Part shown: piece after piece, positions 12,701 through 22,819 of the stretch
Layout: each line of letters starts with the position of its first letter
Numbering within the stretch: the stretch's first letter is position 1
Source: Theocolax elegans
Taxonomy: Eukaryota; Arthropoda; Insecta; Hymenoptera; Cerocephalidae
Direction of reading: 5' to 3'
DNA: 64,000 nt
Assembly: GCA_026168455.1 (NCBI GenBank)
Contig: CM047427.1
Span: 37,824,905-37,888,904 of the forward strand
Program-made: the position numbers and the translations under genes
The notes under the pieces: generated by a model
The model's database searches: none
The model's input: the letters and a program-made list of their open reading frames with translations, nothing else
What the model was told of the DNA's origin: nothing

Positions 12701-14873
12701 CGCCGTGGGTGTCTCGCCTCGAAGGTTCACGCGGCAATAATCAGTCGCCACAGCGTTCCGAGAACAAGTATTTTTTGTGTATATATGACTAAAAATAATT
12801 TTCGGTTTACCTACACAAACACTGCTACAAAAAAAAATAAAATTTGTTACAATATATTATGTGTTTCCTTATAACATAACGACGGATATCTACGACGCGA
12901 GACACTTTCGGCGCGTCGTCCAGACTGTCTCGCCTCGTAGATATCCATCAAGAACTAAAAAGCAACCACCCGAGAAAAAGTATTTTTTGTGTATATATTA
13001 CTAAAAAGAATTTACGCTTCACCTTCACAAACACTGATAGAATAAAAATATAAAATTTGTAACAATATATTATGTGTCTGCTTATAACATAACGGCGGAT
13101 ATCTACGAGGCGAGACACTATCGGCGCGTCGTCCAGATTGCCTCGCCCCGTAGATATCCATTGAGAACTAAAAGCAGCTAACCGAGAAAAGTATTTTTTG
13201 TGTACATATTACTAAAAATAATTTACGCTTCACCTTCACAAACACTGCTAGATTAAAAATATAAAATTTGTAACAATAATTATTTGTGTTTGCTTTTTAG
13301 GCTCGATGGATATCTACGAGGCGAGACAATCTAAACAATGCGCCGTGGGTGTCTCGCCTCGAAGGTTCACGCGGCAATAATCAGTCGCCGCATCGTTCCG
13401 AGAACAAGTATTTTTTGTGTATATATGACTAAAAATAATTTTCGGTTTACCTACACAAACACTGCTACAAAAAAAAATAAAATTTTTTACTATATATTAT
13501 GTGTTTCCTTATAACATAACGGCGGATATCTACGAGGCGAGACACTTTCGGCGCGTCATCCAGATTGTCTCGCCTTGTAGATATCCATCGAGAACTAAAA
13601 AGCAACCACCCGAGAAAAAGTATTTTTTGTGTATATATGACTAAAAATAATTTTCGGTTTACCTACACAAACACTGCTATAAAAAAAAATAAAATTTGTT
13701 ACAATATATTATGTGTCTGCTTATGACATAACGGCGGATATCTACGAGGCGAGACACTATCGGCGCGTCGTCCAGATTGCCTCGCCCCGTAGATATCCAT
13801 CGAGAACTAAAAAGCAGCCATCCGAGAAAAAGTATTTTTTTTTATATATAAAATACTAAAAATAATTTTCGGTTTACCTTCACAAACACTGCTATAAAAA
13901 AATATAAAATTTGTTACAATATATTATGTGTTTGCTTATAACATATCGGTGGATATCTACGAGGCGAGACACTCTCGGCGCGTCGTTCAGATTGTCTCGC
14001 CTCGTAGATATCCATCGAGAACTAAAAAGCAGCCATCCGAGAAAAAGTATTTTTTGTATATATAAAATACTAAACATAATTTTCGGTTTACTTTCACAAA
14101 CACTGCTACAAAAAAAAATAAAATTTGTTACAATATATTATGTGTTTGCTTATAACATAACGGAGGATATCTACGAGGCGAGACACTCTCGGCGCGTCGT
14201 CCAGATTGTCTCGCCTCGTAGATATCCATCGAGAACTAAAAAGCAGCTATCCGAGAAAAAGTATTTTTTGTGTATATATTACTTAAAATAATTTACGCTT
14301 CACCTTCACAAACACTGCTAGAATAAAATATAAAATTTGTAACAATAAATTATGTGTTTGCTTTTTAGTCTCGATGGATATCTACGAAGCGAGACAATCT
14401 AAACAATGCGCCGTGGGTGTCTCGCCTCGAAGGTTCTACGCGGCAATAATCAGTCGCCGCAGCGTTCCGAGAACAAGTATTTTTTGTGTATATATGACTA
14501 AAATAATTTTCGGTTAACCTACACAAACACTGCTACAAAAAAATAAAATTTGTTACAATATATTATGTGTTTCCTTATAACATAACGGCGGATATCTACG
14601 AGGTGAGACACTTTCGGCGCGTCGTCCAGATTGTCTCGCCTCGTAGATATCCATCAAGAACTAAAAAGCAGCCACCCGAGAAAAAGTATTTTTTGTGTAT
14701 ATATGACTAAAAATAATTTTCGGTTTACCTACACAAACACTGCTATAAAAAAATATAAAATTTGTTACAATATATTATGTGTTTGCTTATAACATAACGG
14801 CGGATATCTACGAGGCGAGACACTCTTGGCGCGTCGTCCAGATTGTCTCGCCTCGTAGATATCCATCTTCGAG
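6705..14873. repeat. Hairpin satellite: about 38 tandem ~213-bp monomers
   Basis: Each monomer holds an inverted repeat. The first perfect one (7113-7177) has 21-bp arms built on GATATCTACGAGGCGAGAC and its reverse complement, around a 23-nt GC-rich loop. After the hairpin come AGAACTAAAAAGCAGC-like sequence, GAGAAAAAGTA with a run of five or six T, and an AT-rich spacer. Monomer starts fall near 6712, 7113, 7330, 7540, 7748, 7970 and so on to 14,804. Two hairpin classes exist: class A with full arms, and class B (near 6712, 7748, 8394, 9245, 9892, 11166, 11808, 12665, 13309, 14377) with a shorter matched stem and a GGTTCACGCGGC-like right flank. The short open frames across this block are shadows of the repeat. 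Confidence 0.95.
7748..14450. repeat. Higher-order repeat of seven satellite monomers (~1,498 bp)
   Basis: Class B monomers recur at alternating gaps of three and four monomers. Equivalent points are 1,496-1,501 bp apart (7748 to 9245, 8586 to 10,082, 11,998 to 13,499). One interval is about 1,916 bp (10,082 to 11,998), so two extra monomers lie near 10,745-11,166. The copies look nearly identical, which implies recent unequal exchange or amplification. Confidence 0.85.
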
Positions 14874-15725
14874 AGTAGATTTTAATAACCGCCGAAGCCT
14901 GTCGAGAAAAAGACGTACATTTTTTTAAAACAAATAGTTGTCTATTTAGCTACAAAAACATTGTTATAAAATAAATTTAATACCTTGTATAATAAATGAG
15001 GCTATATCCGCACGAACGCGAAGACTCACCGTACGATGCGCGCTGGACGACGGCGGTCGACGGACCATTCGACGCAAGTTGCGCGCGCACATCGGGCCCG
15101 TCCAGCGAAGCAGTGAACGAGCCTGTCGAAGCTCGTGAGAGCTCCTAGTACGTCATCGCGGCAACGTTGGCGTCGCGTTGGCAATACAATTGCTATTGTC
15201 TTTCATTTTCCCGTAGCGGACTACCTTGTGTGTGTGTGTGTCAGGAAAGCAACATTTCAAGCGTCAACCCAGGATATTCTCCTCTATACTGACAAGGTGG
15301 ATGCACGCTTTCGTTATAAGTGCAGTGCATTATTCTTTCTTTTGTAAGTATGCTTCCCATCTCGTTTTATAATTTCGCCAAAATTATACGCGGCTGGCGC
15401 CCAAAATCCTTTATCTATTATTATAATAAATTATTACTATTTTTATCAATCGTTTATTTCGCCCTTGTCGCCATGCCCTAATACCCTGCGTGATCGTCAC
15501 AAAATGTATATAGAAAACTATTTTGTATTAATAGCCATATCGCGATTGAGCTTATTAGGAAGTAGCAGACGACGGTTTCCTCTAGAAGGTGCGTGCACAG
15601 TTCGACTCGACGATTACACGCACCTCCTACTAATTCCATTAGGTTATGTATTAACCATGTATTATATATTATCAGTTGTGCAACAGTATCATAGTAAATA
15701 TCCATTTTATAATCTACATGTGCAT
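14874..15725. other. GC-richer block on the right side of element 2
   Basis: After the last hairpin the sequence becomes GC-rich at 15,005-15,190 with many CG dinucleotides, then AT-rich again. A 70-codon frame (15,135-15,347) ends beside TTTTGTAAGTATG, a good splice-donor match. I recognise no protein, so this may be chance. At 15,587-15,595 AGGTGCGTG pairs perfectly with CACGCACCT at 15,617-15,625. This hairpin lies in the motif shared with the left subterminal repeats. Confidence 0.45.
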
Positions 15726-16371
15726 TAATTATAGTGCATAAAAGTTAACATAAATAAACGTAATGAAACAATCAAAATTGTATATAAAGATAAAATCACA
15801 TGTGATTTAACGGTTCCTCCATCAACGGTCTCCATAGAAGTAGGTTTACTTGTTGTTTACCAATAACCGTTTTGCTCATTGCTTAATTTAGTAGTGATTA
15901 AAAAATTCATTTAAACATACCAATTAGTTGATAAAATTATGGAGATTATTCAGAAATACTTACTTTATTAATATTATAAGTTGTAGAAAACTTTAACAAT
16001 TTAAACTTAATTTTAAAAAGCAGACGCTAGTACCATTCAGAAAGTTTATTATTATGAAAATCTTATTAAGTTAAAGTAATGGTACATATTTTTTTTATCA
16101 GGAATGAAGGGTACTAAAACTCTACAAAGTATATGAGTTAAACGGCGGTAATGAAAATTGAACTGGATTAAAAATTTAATTATATACAATAATAGATCAT
16201 TTTTTAAGTTTATTGAAATGTACGTAACACTGATAAGAAAATTGTAATTTTAGTAGATGAATATATTATGCGTAACTTTTGTTATAATTAATTATAAATC
16301 AAAATTTACAATTAAATTGCAATACAAATCAAAGTGAAAATTGAAAAGTACAATACCGACTGACATTTGGT
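15726..16371. other. AT-rich stretch, nothing recognised
   Basis: No coding frame, RNA gene or clear repeat seen. It is part of the 12-kb element. Confidence 0.6.
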
Positions 16372-16620
16372 TACCATAAGATGTACGTGCAGTACATGTT
16401 ACCATAAAGTGTACGTACAGTACACGTTACCAAAAAGTGTACGTACAGTACACGTTACCATAAAGTGTACGTACAGTACACGTTACCATAAAATATACGT
16501 ACAGTACACGGTACCATATAAAGTGTACGTACAGTACACAATTCATAAAGTGTACGTACAGTACACGTTACCATAAAGTACAAATACAGTAATACGGTAC
16601 AAATAAAGTGTACGCAAAGT
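16372..16620. repeat. 28-bp minisatellite
   Basis: About eight tandem copies of a unit containing GTGTACGTACAGTACACG and TTACCATAAA. The core GTACGTAC is self-complementary. Later copies are degenerate. It lies about 400 bp inside the right end of element 2. Confidence 0.9.
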
Positions 16621-17026
16621 GCAGTGATAGTACATAGATGTTATTACTTTAATTTTTAGAATTAACATTACACATGTATAATATAAAAATAATTTGTATA
16701 TATAATTTGCCATTTCTCCAGTCCATTCCAATCGGATAAACCAATTAGATACGTTTATAAGTTTTGAAGTATACTATTCATTTACTTTTACAGTAATTTA
16801 TATTTTTTTACAATCAATTTTGTAATTACTTTTACTAGCGTTGTGTTCTATCTTATATTACGTTAACGCTTGTTAGCGCCATCTGTGGGCATGCAAACAA
16901 ATATGTATTAGTATATAATACAGAGGGCGCCACATATGATTTCTGTTAAGATAGTTTTATATAGGGTATCGATAAAACAGAAAGCGCGGACCTGCACAAC
17001 AATTTTTTGTCGGGTACGACATCCCC
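16621..17026. promoter_or_regulatory. Right terminal region of element 2 with two CTCF-like motifs
   Basis: The minus-strand motif CCCACAGATGGCGCT is at 16,875-16,889 and the plus-strand CAGAGGGCGCCAC at 16,921-16,933. Both fit the insect CTCF-like core AGRKGGCGC. The rest is AT-rich with no gene seen, up to the TIR. Confidence 0.4.
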
Positions 17027-17030
17027 TTAA

Positions 17031-17053
17031 GCATTTCTCCACCTCTTCGGAAA

Positions 17054-17068
<15 letters not shown>
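17031..17068 (+). mobile_element. Displaced LINE 3' end with poly(A)
   Basis: GCATTTCTCCACCTCTTCGG followed by about 20 A, then (CA)n. Joined across the TTAA to the LINE at 127-1919, it makes a plausible 3' UTR end, poly(A) and microsatellite target. This is inference from position and structure, testable against an intact copy. Confidence 0.65.
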
Positions 17069-17084
<16 letters not shown>

Positions 17085-17157
17085 CACATGCACGCACACA
17101 CACACACGTACACGCACACGCACACGCACACGCACACACGCACACGCACACACATAC
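17069..17157. repeat. (CA)n microsatellite, right side of the LINE insertion
   Basis: CA repeats with CG and CT interruptions. It matches the (CA)n at position 1 in composition and probably represents the other half of the LINE target. Confidence 0.9.
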
Positions 17158-17269
17158 ACGCTTATATATATGACATATATATAACATATATATATGACAT
17201 ATATATATAACATATATATATATGACATATATATATAACATATATAAAACATATATATAACATATATAT
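17158..17269. repeat. TA-rich tandem repeat
   Basis: Repeats of ATATATATGACAT and ATATATAACAT. The same motif type flanks every copy of the X and Y fold-back elements in the window. Confidence 0.85.
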
Positions 17270-18733
17270 GGGTGGTTCTCTGTGACATCTAAGATGAAAA
17301 AAATAAATATTGCTATAACTGTGGGAATATGTTTTAGAGGTATCCAGTAGTTCTCCTGAATTTTTGCAGATTTTTTCTGGGCCATTATTTTAAGTTACAG
17401 AGAGTCAAAGTTGACATTTTAGCACTTTTTTGCATTATATGCCCATTTTCATGAATTTTTAGCTCCCAGGGGATGCATTTTTCACTAAAAACATAAGTAT
17501 GACTTTTTTTGTAAAATTTTCCGAACTTTTCAGTAAAAATACTTTTAAAGACATAAATGTATGCTGTCACACTCTTGTAAGCCATTTAAACCTTAAATAG
17601 TGAAAATCAGCAATTCTGCTCCGGACTCTGGTAACCTAATACTGTCTAAAAGATGTCTTTTTATAGTCAGAAACTGCCTAAAAATTTCCAGAGTGGGTCT
17701 AAATCATTAAGATCACTTATGGTCAAAATATCCGGGAAAAGTGCCCGAAATATTAATAGAAATGTATATTTGTTGCCTTATAACGATGAATCTAGTAGCA
17801 TAATCATTGCAAAAAAATTTATGCACTTACCTTGGAATGGTAGAAAAGTATCTCCACTTGTTTCAGTATCAATCTAATCCCCTGTAAGCTGCTAAAAATA
17901 CAAATATTATTATACAAATGTAAAAAATAAATTTTTAAACATTTATAATGCTGAATTTTTAGTTTTACATCCCTTACAAGAATTATAATACTAATCTGAA
18001 GGATTACTATAAATATATAAACATCATTATTACAATAACTGAATATACGTATTTAATACAAAAGATATATAAATAAATCGGATATATAATTATAATGAAT
18101 AATATGATAACGTGACAGTGACAAGTTTGTGAAATCTAAACAATGTATTGCTGAATAATAATAATAGTAATGTTGATACTTTTATAGTAATCCTTCAGAT
18201 TAGTATTATAATTCTTGTAAGGGATGTAAAACTAAAAATCCAGCATTATAAATGTTTAAAAAATAATTTTTTACATTTGTATAATAATATTTGTATTTTT
18301 AGCAGCTTACAGGGGATTAGATGGATACTGAAACAAGTGAAGATACTTTTCTACCACTCCAAGGTAAGTGCACAAATTTTTTTGCAATGATCATGCTAAT
18401 AGATTCATCGTTATAAGGCAACAAATATACATTTCTATTAATATTTCGGGCACTTTTCCCGGATATTTTGACCATAAGTGACCTTAATGATTTAGACCCA
18501 CTCTGGAAATTTTTAGGCAGTTTCTGACTATAAAAAGACATCTTTTAGACAGTATTAGGTCATATAATGCAAAAAAGTGCTAAAAATGTCAACTTTGACT
18601 CTCTGTAACTTAAAATAATGGCCCAGAAAAAATCTGCAAAAATTCAGGAGAACTACTGGATACCTCTAAAACATATTCCCACAGTTATAGCAATATTTAT
18701 TTTTTTCATCTTCGATGTCACAGAGAACCACCC
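17270..18733. mobile_element. Fold-back element X, copy 1
   Basis: It starts GGGTGGTTCTCTGTGACAT and ends with the reverse complement, in TA repeats. The arms are roughly 700 bp and converge on a loop near 18,013-18,181. The right arm lacks a block present in the left arm. Both arms contain a 74-codon open frame (17,653 plus, 18,541 minus) that is the same sequence seen from either arm, and a splice-site-bounded 51-nt segment (18,313-18,363). No transposase recognised. Superfamily unknown. Confidence 0.85.
18313..18363 (+). other. Exon-like 51-nt segment inside element X
   Basis: It is preceded by TATTTTTAGCAGCTTACAG and followed by GTAAGTGC, good acceptor and donor matches. One frame encodes MDTETSEDTFLPLQ. 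The same segment occurs in every X arm (also 19,625, 37,833 and 58,420 regions; the 40,960 copy has MDTDTSGDTFLPLQ), on both strands. Whether it is ever spliced is unknown. Confidence 0.35.
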
Positions 18734-18818
18734 ATATATATAACATATATATAACATATATATAACATATATATGACATATAATATATAAAACATATATA
18801 TATAAAACATATATATAT
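18734..18818. repeat. TA-rich spacer between X and Y
   Basis: ATATATAACAT- and ATATATGACAT-type repeats linking the two fold-back elements. The same arrangement is seen at 38,650-38,831. Confidence 0.8.
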
Positions 18819-19600
18819 GGGGTATTCCACGTGAAGTGGTCCGATCAAAATTTTAAAATGCACCAAATTTTGGGTACACATTGCAAATGTTTTTCAGAAT
18901 ACAGAAAAAAATTTTAGGTACTGGAATCTATATGCTCAAAAGTTATTCAAACCTCAAAAAGTGGATTTTTCCAAGTTTTTTCAACACCAGCTGGGTTCAC
19001 CGCTATATAACTCAAAAATCTATCAACTTTTACTATAGAACATTATATATAACATTCGTTGCTAATTATGTCTAGAATTTATTCTTCTGGGTTAGAATAT
19101 CTAATCTCAAGGTTATGACAAATAAACTACATGTCAACATTCAACTTAAAAAAAGTGTAAGTGCGCCACAATTGATTTTTTCATCCAAAAGTCTAAAAAA
19201 AGCTTGGAGCAATATCTTTCAAATGGTCTGTAGCATTTTTATGGCCTTCAATTCTGTAAAAAGTTATGATAATTTAAAAACACGAAATTTTTTAAAAAAT
19301 TTAAATGGGAAATACCATGTTAATTTTTGTGAATTTTTTGTCTTTCCTTAAATTATCATAACTTTTTACAGAATTGAAGGCCATAAAAATGCTACAAACC
19401 ATTTGAAAGGTATTGCTCCAAGCTTTTTTTTAGACTTTGGATAAAAAATCAATTGTGGCGTACTTACACTTTTTTCAAGTTGAATGTTGACATGTAGTTT
19501 ATTTGTCATTAACCTTGAGATTAGATATTCTAACCCAGAAGAATAAATTCTAGACATAATTAGCAACGAATGTTACATATAATGTTCTATAGTAAAAGTT
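18819..19600. mobile_element. Fold-back element Y, copy 1 (truncated)
   Basis: It begins GGGGTATTCCACGTGAAGTG and follows copy 20,111-21,104 until 19,600. There it breaks into X right-arm sequence at a tandem-duplication junction. Its two arms meet near 19,310-19,350. Confidence 0.8.
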
Positions 19601-20034
19601 GTATTTTTAGCAGCTTACAGGGGATTAGATGGATACTGAAACAAGTGAAGATACTTTTCTACCACTCCAAGGTAAGTGCACAAATTTTTTTGCAATGATC
19701 ATGCTAATAGATTCATCGTTATAAGGCAACAAATACATTTCTATTAATATTTCGGGCACTTTTCCCGGATATTTTGACCATAATGACCTTAATGATTTAG
19801 ACCCACTCTGGAAATTTTTAGGCAGTTCTGACTATAAAAGACATCTTTTAGACAGTATTAGGTCATATAATGCAAAAAAGTGCTAAAATGTCAACTTTGA
19901 CTCTCTGTAACTTAAAATAATGGCCCAGAAAAAATCTGCAAAAATTCAGGAGAACTACTGGATACCTCTAAAACATATTCCCACAGTTATAGCAATATTT
20001 ATTTTTTCATCTTCGATGTCACAGAGAACCACCC
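19601..20034. mobile_element. Fragment of X right arm (duplicated)
   Basis: It repeats 18,290-18,733 with small deletions and ends in the X terminal sequence. It is the start of the second unit of a ~1.31-kb tandem duplication (18,290-19,600 and 19,601-20,890). Confidence 0.8.
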
Positions 20035-20110
20035 ATTATAATAAATATTACATATATATAACATATATGACATATAATATATAAAACATATAATAAAAAC
20101 ATATATATAT
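20035..20110. repeat. TA-rich spacer
   Basis: Degenerate TA repeats between the X fragment and Y copy 2, matching the spacer at 18,734-18,818. Confidence 0.75.
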
Positions 20111-21104
20111 GGGGTATTCCACGTGAAGTGGTCCGATCAAAATTTTAAAATGCACAAATTTGGGTACACATTGCAAATGTTTTTCAGAATACAGAAAAAA
20201 ATTTTTAGGTACTGGAATCTATATGCTCAAAAGTTATTCAAACCTCAAAAAGTGGATTTTTTCCAAGTTTTTTCAACACCAGCTGGGTTCACCGCTATAT
20301 AACTCAAAAATCTATCAACTTTTACTATAGAACATTATATATAACATTCGTTGCTAATTATGTCTAGAATTTATCTTCTGGGTTAGAATATCTAATCTCA
20401 AGGTTAATGACAAATAAACTACATGTCAACATTCAACTTAAAAAAAGTGTAAGTGCGCCACAATTGATTTTTTCATCCAAAAGTCTAAAAGAAAGCTTGG
20501 AGCAATATCTTTCAAATGGTCTGTAGCATTTTTATGGCCTTCAATTCTGTAAAAAGTTATGATAATTTAAAGAAACACGAAATTTTTTAAAAATTTAAAT
20601 GGGAAATACCATGTTAATTTTTGTGAATTTTTTGTCTTTCCTTAAATTATCATAACTTTTTACAGAATTGAAGGCCATAAAATGCTACAAACCATTTGAA
20701 AGGTATTGCTCCAAGCTTTTTTTTTAGACTTTTGGATAAAAAATCAATTGTGGCGTACTTACACTTTTTTCAAGTTGAATGTTGACATGTAGTTTATTTG
20801 TCATTAACCTTGAGATTAGATATTCTAACCCAGAAGAATAAATTCTAGACATAATTAGCAACGAATGTTACATATAATGTTCTATAGTAAAAGTTGATAG
20901 ATTTTGAGGTTAAATAGCGGTAAACCCAGCTGGTGTTGAAAAAAACTGGAAAAAAGTTCACTTTTTGAGGTTAGAATAACTTTTGAGCAAATAGATTCCA
21001 GTACCTAAAAATTTTTTTCTGTATTCTGAAAAACATTTGCAATGTGTACCCAAAATTTGGTGCATTTTAAAATTTTGATCGGACCACTTCACGTGGAATA
21101 CCCC
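20111..21104. mobile_element. Fold-back element Y, copy 2 (complete)
   Basis: GGGGTATTCCACGTGAAGTG at the left end and its reverse complement at the right, flanked by TA repeats. The two ~480-bp arms are inverted copies, for example CAGCTGGGTTCACC near 20,280 against GGTAAACCCAGCTGG near 20,920. No coding capacity recognised. Confidence 0.85.
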
Positions 21105-21190
21105 ATATATATGTTGAATTCTGAATTCTTAGACACGGCGGCGGCGGCGGCGGCGAAATATTTATATATTATAGAGAGAGATATATATAT
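21105..21190. repeat. (GGC)n microsatellite and flank
   Basis: About six GGC units at 21,136-21,155, followed by GAAATATTTATATATTATAG. The same flank with a longer GGC tract follows Y copy 3 at about 39,857-39,900, so the flank was duplicated together with Y. Confidence 0.85.
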
Positions 21191-21198
21191 GTACACTA

Positions 21199-21231
21199 GG
21201 GGGGCTTCGCCCCCCTGCGCGCTTCGCGCGC
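21199..21231. repeat. Two adjacent GC hairpins with TTC loops
   Basis: GGGGGGC-TTC-GCCCCCC at 21,199-21,215 is followed after one T by GCGCGC-TTC-GCGCGC at 21,217-21,231. Both stems are perfect and stand out from the AT-rich surroundings. Confidence 0.9.
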
Positions 21232-22257
21232 CAACCCCCTATTTTTAATTTCGACAAAGGGTTTTCGTAATAAATTTATTTTAAATAATGTTTTAAATTA
21301 TATTACTTTTTCACTACCATGGACACCTTAGAAATTAAACCGATTCACACAACACCTTGGAGGTACTGTTATAATGCATTGGGTTTTTTACCAAAAATTT
21401 AATTTTTTTTTAAATACGATTATAATTTATAAATAAAAGTTTTTACCAAAATTTAGTATAATGAAATCAGAATAATAGTAATAAAAAAAATAAAGACATT
21501 AAATGTTAACTGTAAATTTTAAACTATATGAATTCCTATAAAGCTTAAATTTATATTTTAATAATTATAAATGTTAATGAAAATTAACTTACCAAAAATA
21601 GTAAAGTGCATATACTTACTAAATTGTAGTATTTAGTAACTATTTATGAAAATTTTGGAATATTTTAAACGGATCTAAATAGAACTTCACCTCCTAAAAT
21701 TAATTTATTTAATGACGAAGGATCATTTTTGTATTAATTTTATAGAACTATTTATATAATTTTAGTGGCATATAAATAAAAACCTGTTTCTTCCATTTCT
21801 CCCGTAATTCGTAATTTGCACCCTCTTTCAAAATTTGCGTTTTAATCCATAATTATATCCAATTTATTTTTTCCTTTAGTTACAGAGCCCATATATTTAT
21901 CTTGATTAATATAATCAAAATTATTCCTTAGAAAACCTTCTGTTTCTAATAAATACATACTTGTTTATTTAAAATATTGTGTTATATAAATATAAATTAT
22001 CTACACACTTATATATCCATACAATTTTGAAATATTAATTTAAAAAATATTTAAATTAAATGCTCCTAAATTAATAGTTTTTGAAAATCTATTGAAATAT
22101 AATTCGTATTTTATATTGCCACTGTTAAAATTTGAATTTTCTTTTGCCATTACTGTTTATAATAGAATTATCTTAAAAATGCAATAATTAATATATTTAA
22201 TTTTTAACTCATTGTATATATCATATGGATATTTGGAAAAGTGTATGTTATACTTGA
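21232..22257. other. AT-rich flank of TTAA element 3, copy A
   Basis: No gene seen. From about 21,570 it is a diverged paralog of 27,930-28,675 and 35,092-35,841, with shared blocks such as AACTTACCAAAAATAGTAAA. From about 22,100 to the TTAA the match to 28,525-28,675 becomes near-perfect. Confidence 0.6.
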
Positions 22258-22433
22258 TTAAGGGGGTCTCATACTCAATTTTTACCGACCGAGCCAATAG
22301 AGTGATAGTATGGTTGAAAATTACTTCAATCTAGATAAATATAAAGAATTTCGACCAACTAGAAGATAGGTGCCCTTTATTTTATAGCTATATATTACTG
22401 TACAAAGATTCAATGTATTATATTTAGGCATTA

Positions 22434-22506
22434 AAGAGAAAACCTTGTATGAAAATCCCTATCTGCGGCGTCTACACAATGAAATTTTTCTACAAGGTTT
22501 TCTCTT
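22434..22506. repeat. 16-bp-stem hairpin in element 3
   Basis: AAGAGAAAACCTTGTA at 22,434-22,449 pairs perfectly with TACAAGGTTTTCTCTT at 22,491-22,506 across a 41-nt loop. It is repeated in copy B near 28,852-28,925. Confidence 0.85.
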
Positions 22507-22642
22507 ACACGCATCAATAAAATAACTTGAAACTTTGTATAGAGGTAAATAATTATTAAATAAAGGGCATCTAACTGTTTGTTTTGCATAGTTTTGCAAA
22601 ACTAAAAGTAGTTTTATTACCACTATTAAAAGAATATTTTAC

Positions 22643-22656
22643 GCTAGATGGCAGTG
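22643..22656 (+). promoter_or_regulatory. CTCF-like motif, left side of element 3
   Basis: GCTAGATGGCAGTG fits the YAGRKGGCRS part of the CTCF core. It is repeated in copy B at about 29,061-29,075. Motif match only. Confidence 0.35.
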
Positions 22657-22819
22657 CGCACGGATCATGGCAAGCTAGAGCATGCTTTTGCTGCAGCCAC
22701 TACCGACATTACGCATGCGCGTTTGTTTCAGACTCGAGATATATAGCCGAGCAAAATAATTTGATTAAATTCCTATAAAAATCTTAAATGCGTATATCAA
22801 CTCATTAGATATCTCATAT

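Larger units (their letters stand above)
5060..17030. mobile_element. 12-kb TTAA-flanked non-autonomous transposon 2 carrying a hairpin satellite
   Basis: TTAA at 5060-5063 is followed by GGGGATGCCATACCTGA. The right end (17,011-17,030), read in reverse complement, is TTAA then GGGGATGTCGTACCCGA. These are inverted repeats with three differences in 17 bases. Between them lie subterminal repeats (5088-6460), the hairpin satellite (6,705-14,873), a GC-richer block (15,000-15,190), a 28-bp minisatellite (16,372-16,620) and CTCF-like motifs near both ends. No transposase frame is visible, so mobility would depend on a relative. The element sits at the right TTAA of element 1. Alternative: the satellite grew after a small element had inserted. 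Confidence 0.75.

Noticed and set aside
8782..14291. Several 60-172-codon frames across the satellite
   Set aside because: The same peptide repeats with each monomer on both strands; it follows from the palindromic repeat and not from coding.
6705..14873. CRISPR array, suggested by regular palindromic repeats
   Set aside because: The 'spacers' are themselves repeated, the period is ~213 bp, and the context is eukaryotic transposon DNA.
15135..15347. 70-codon frame ending at a splice-donor-like GTAAGT
   Set aside because: No recognisable protein, no second exon found, and it lies inside the 12-kb element. Left as a note only.
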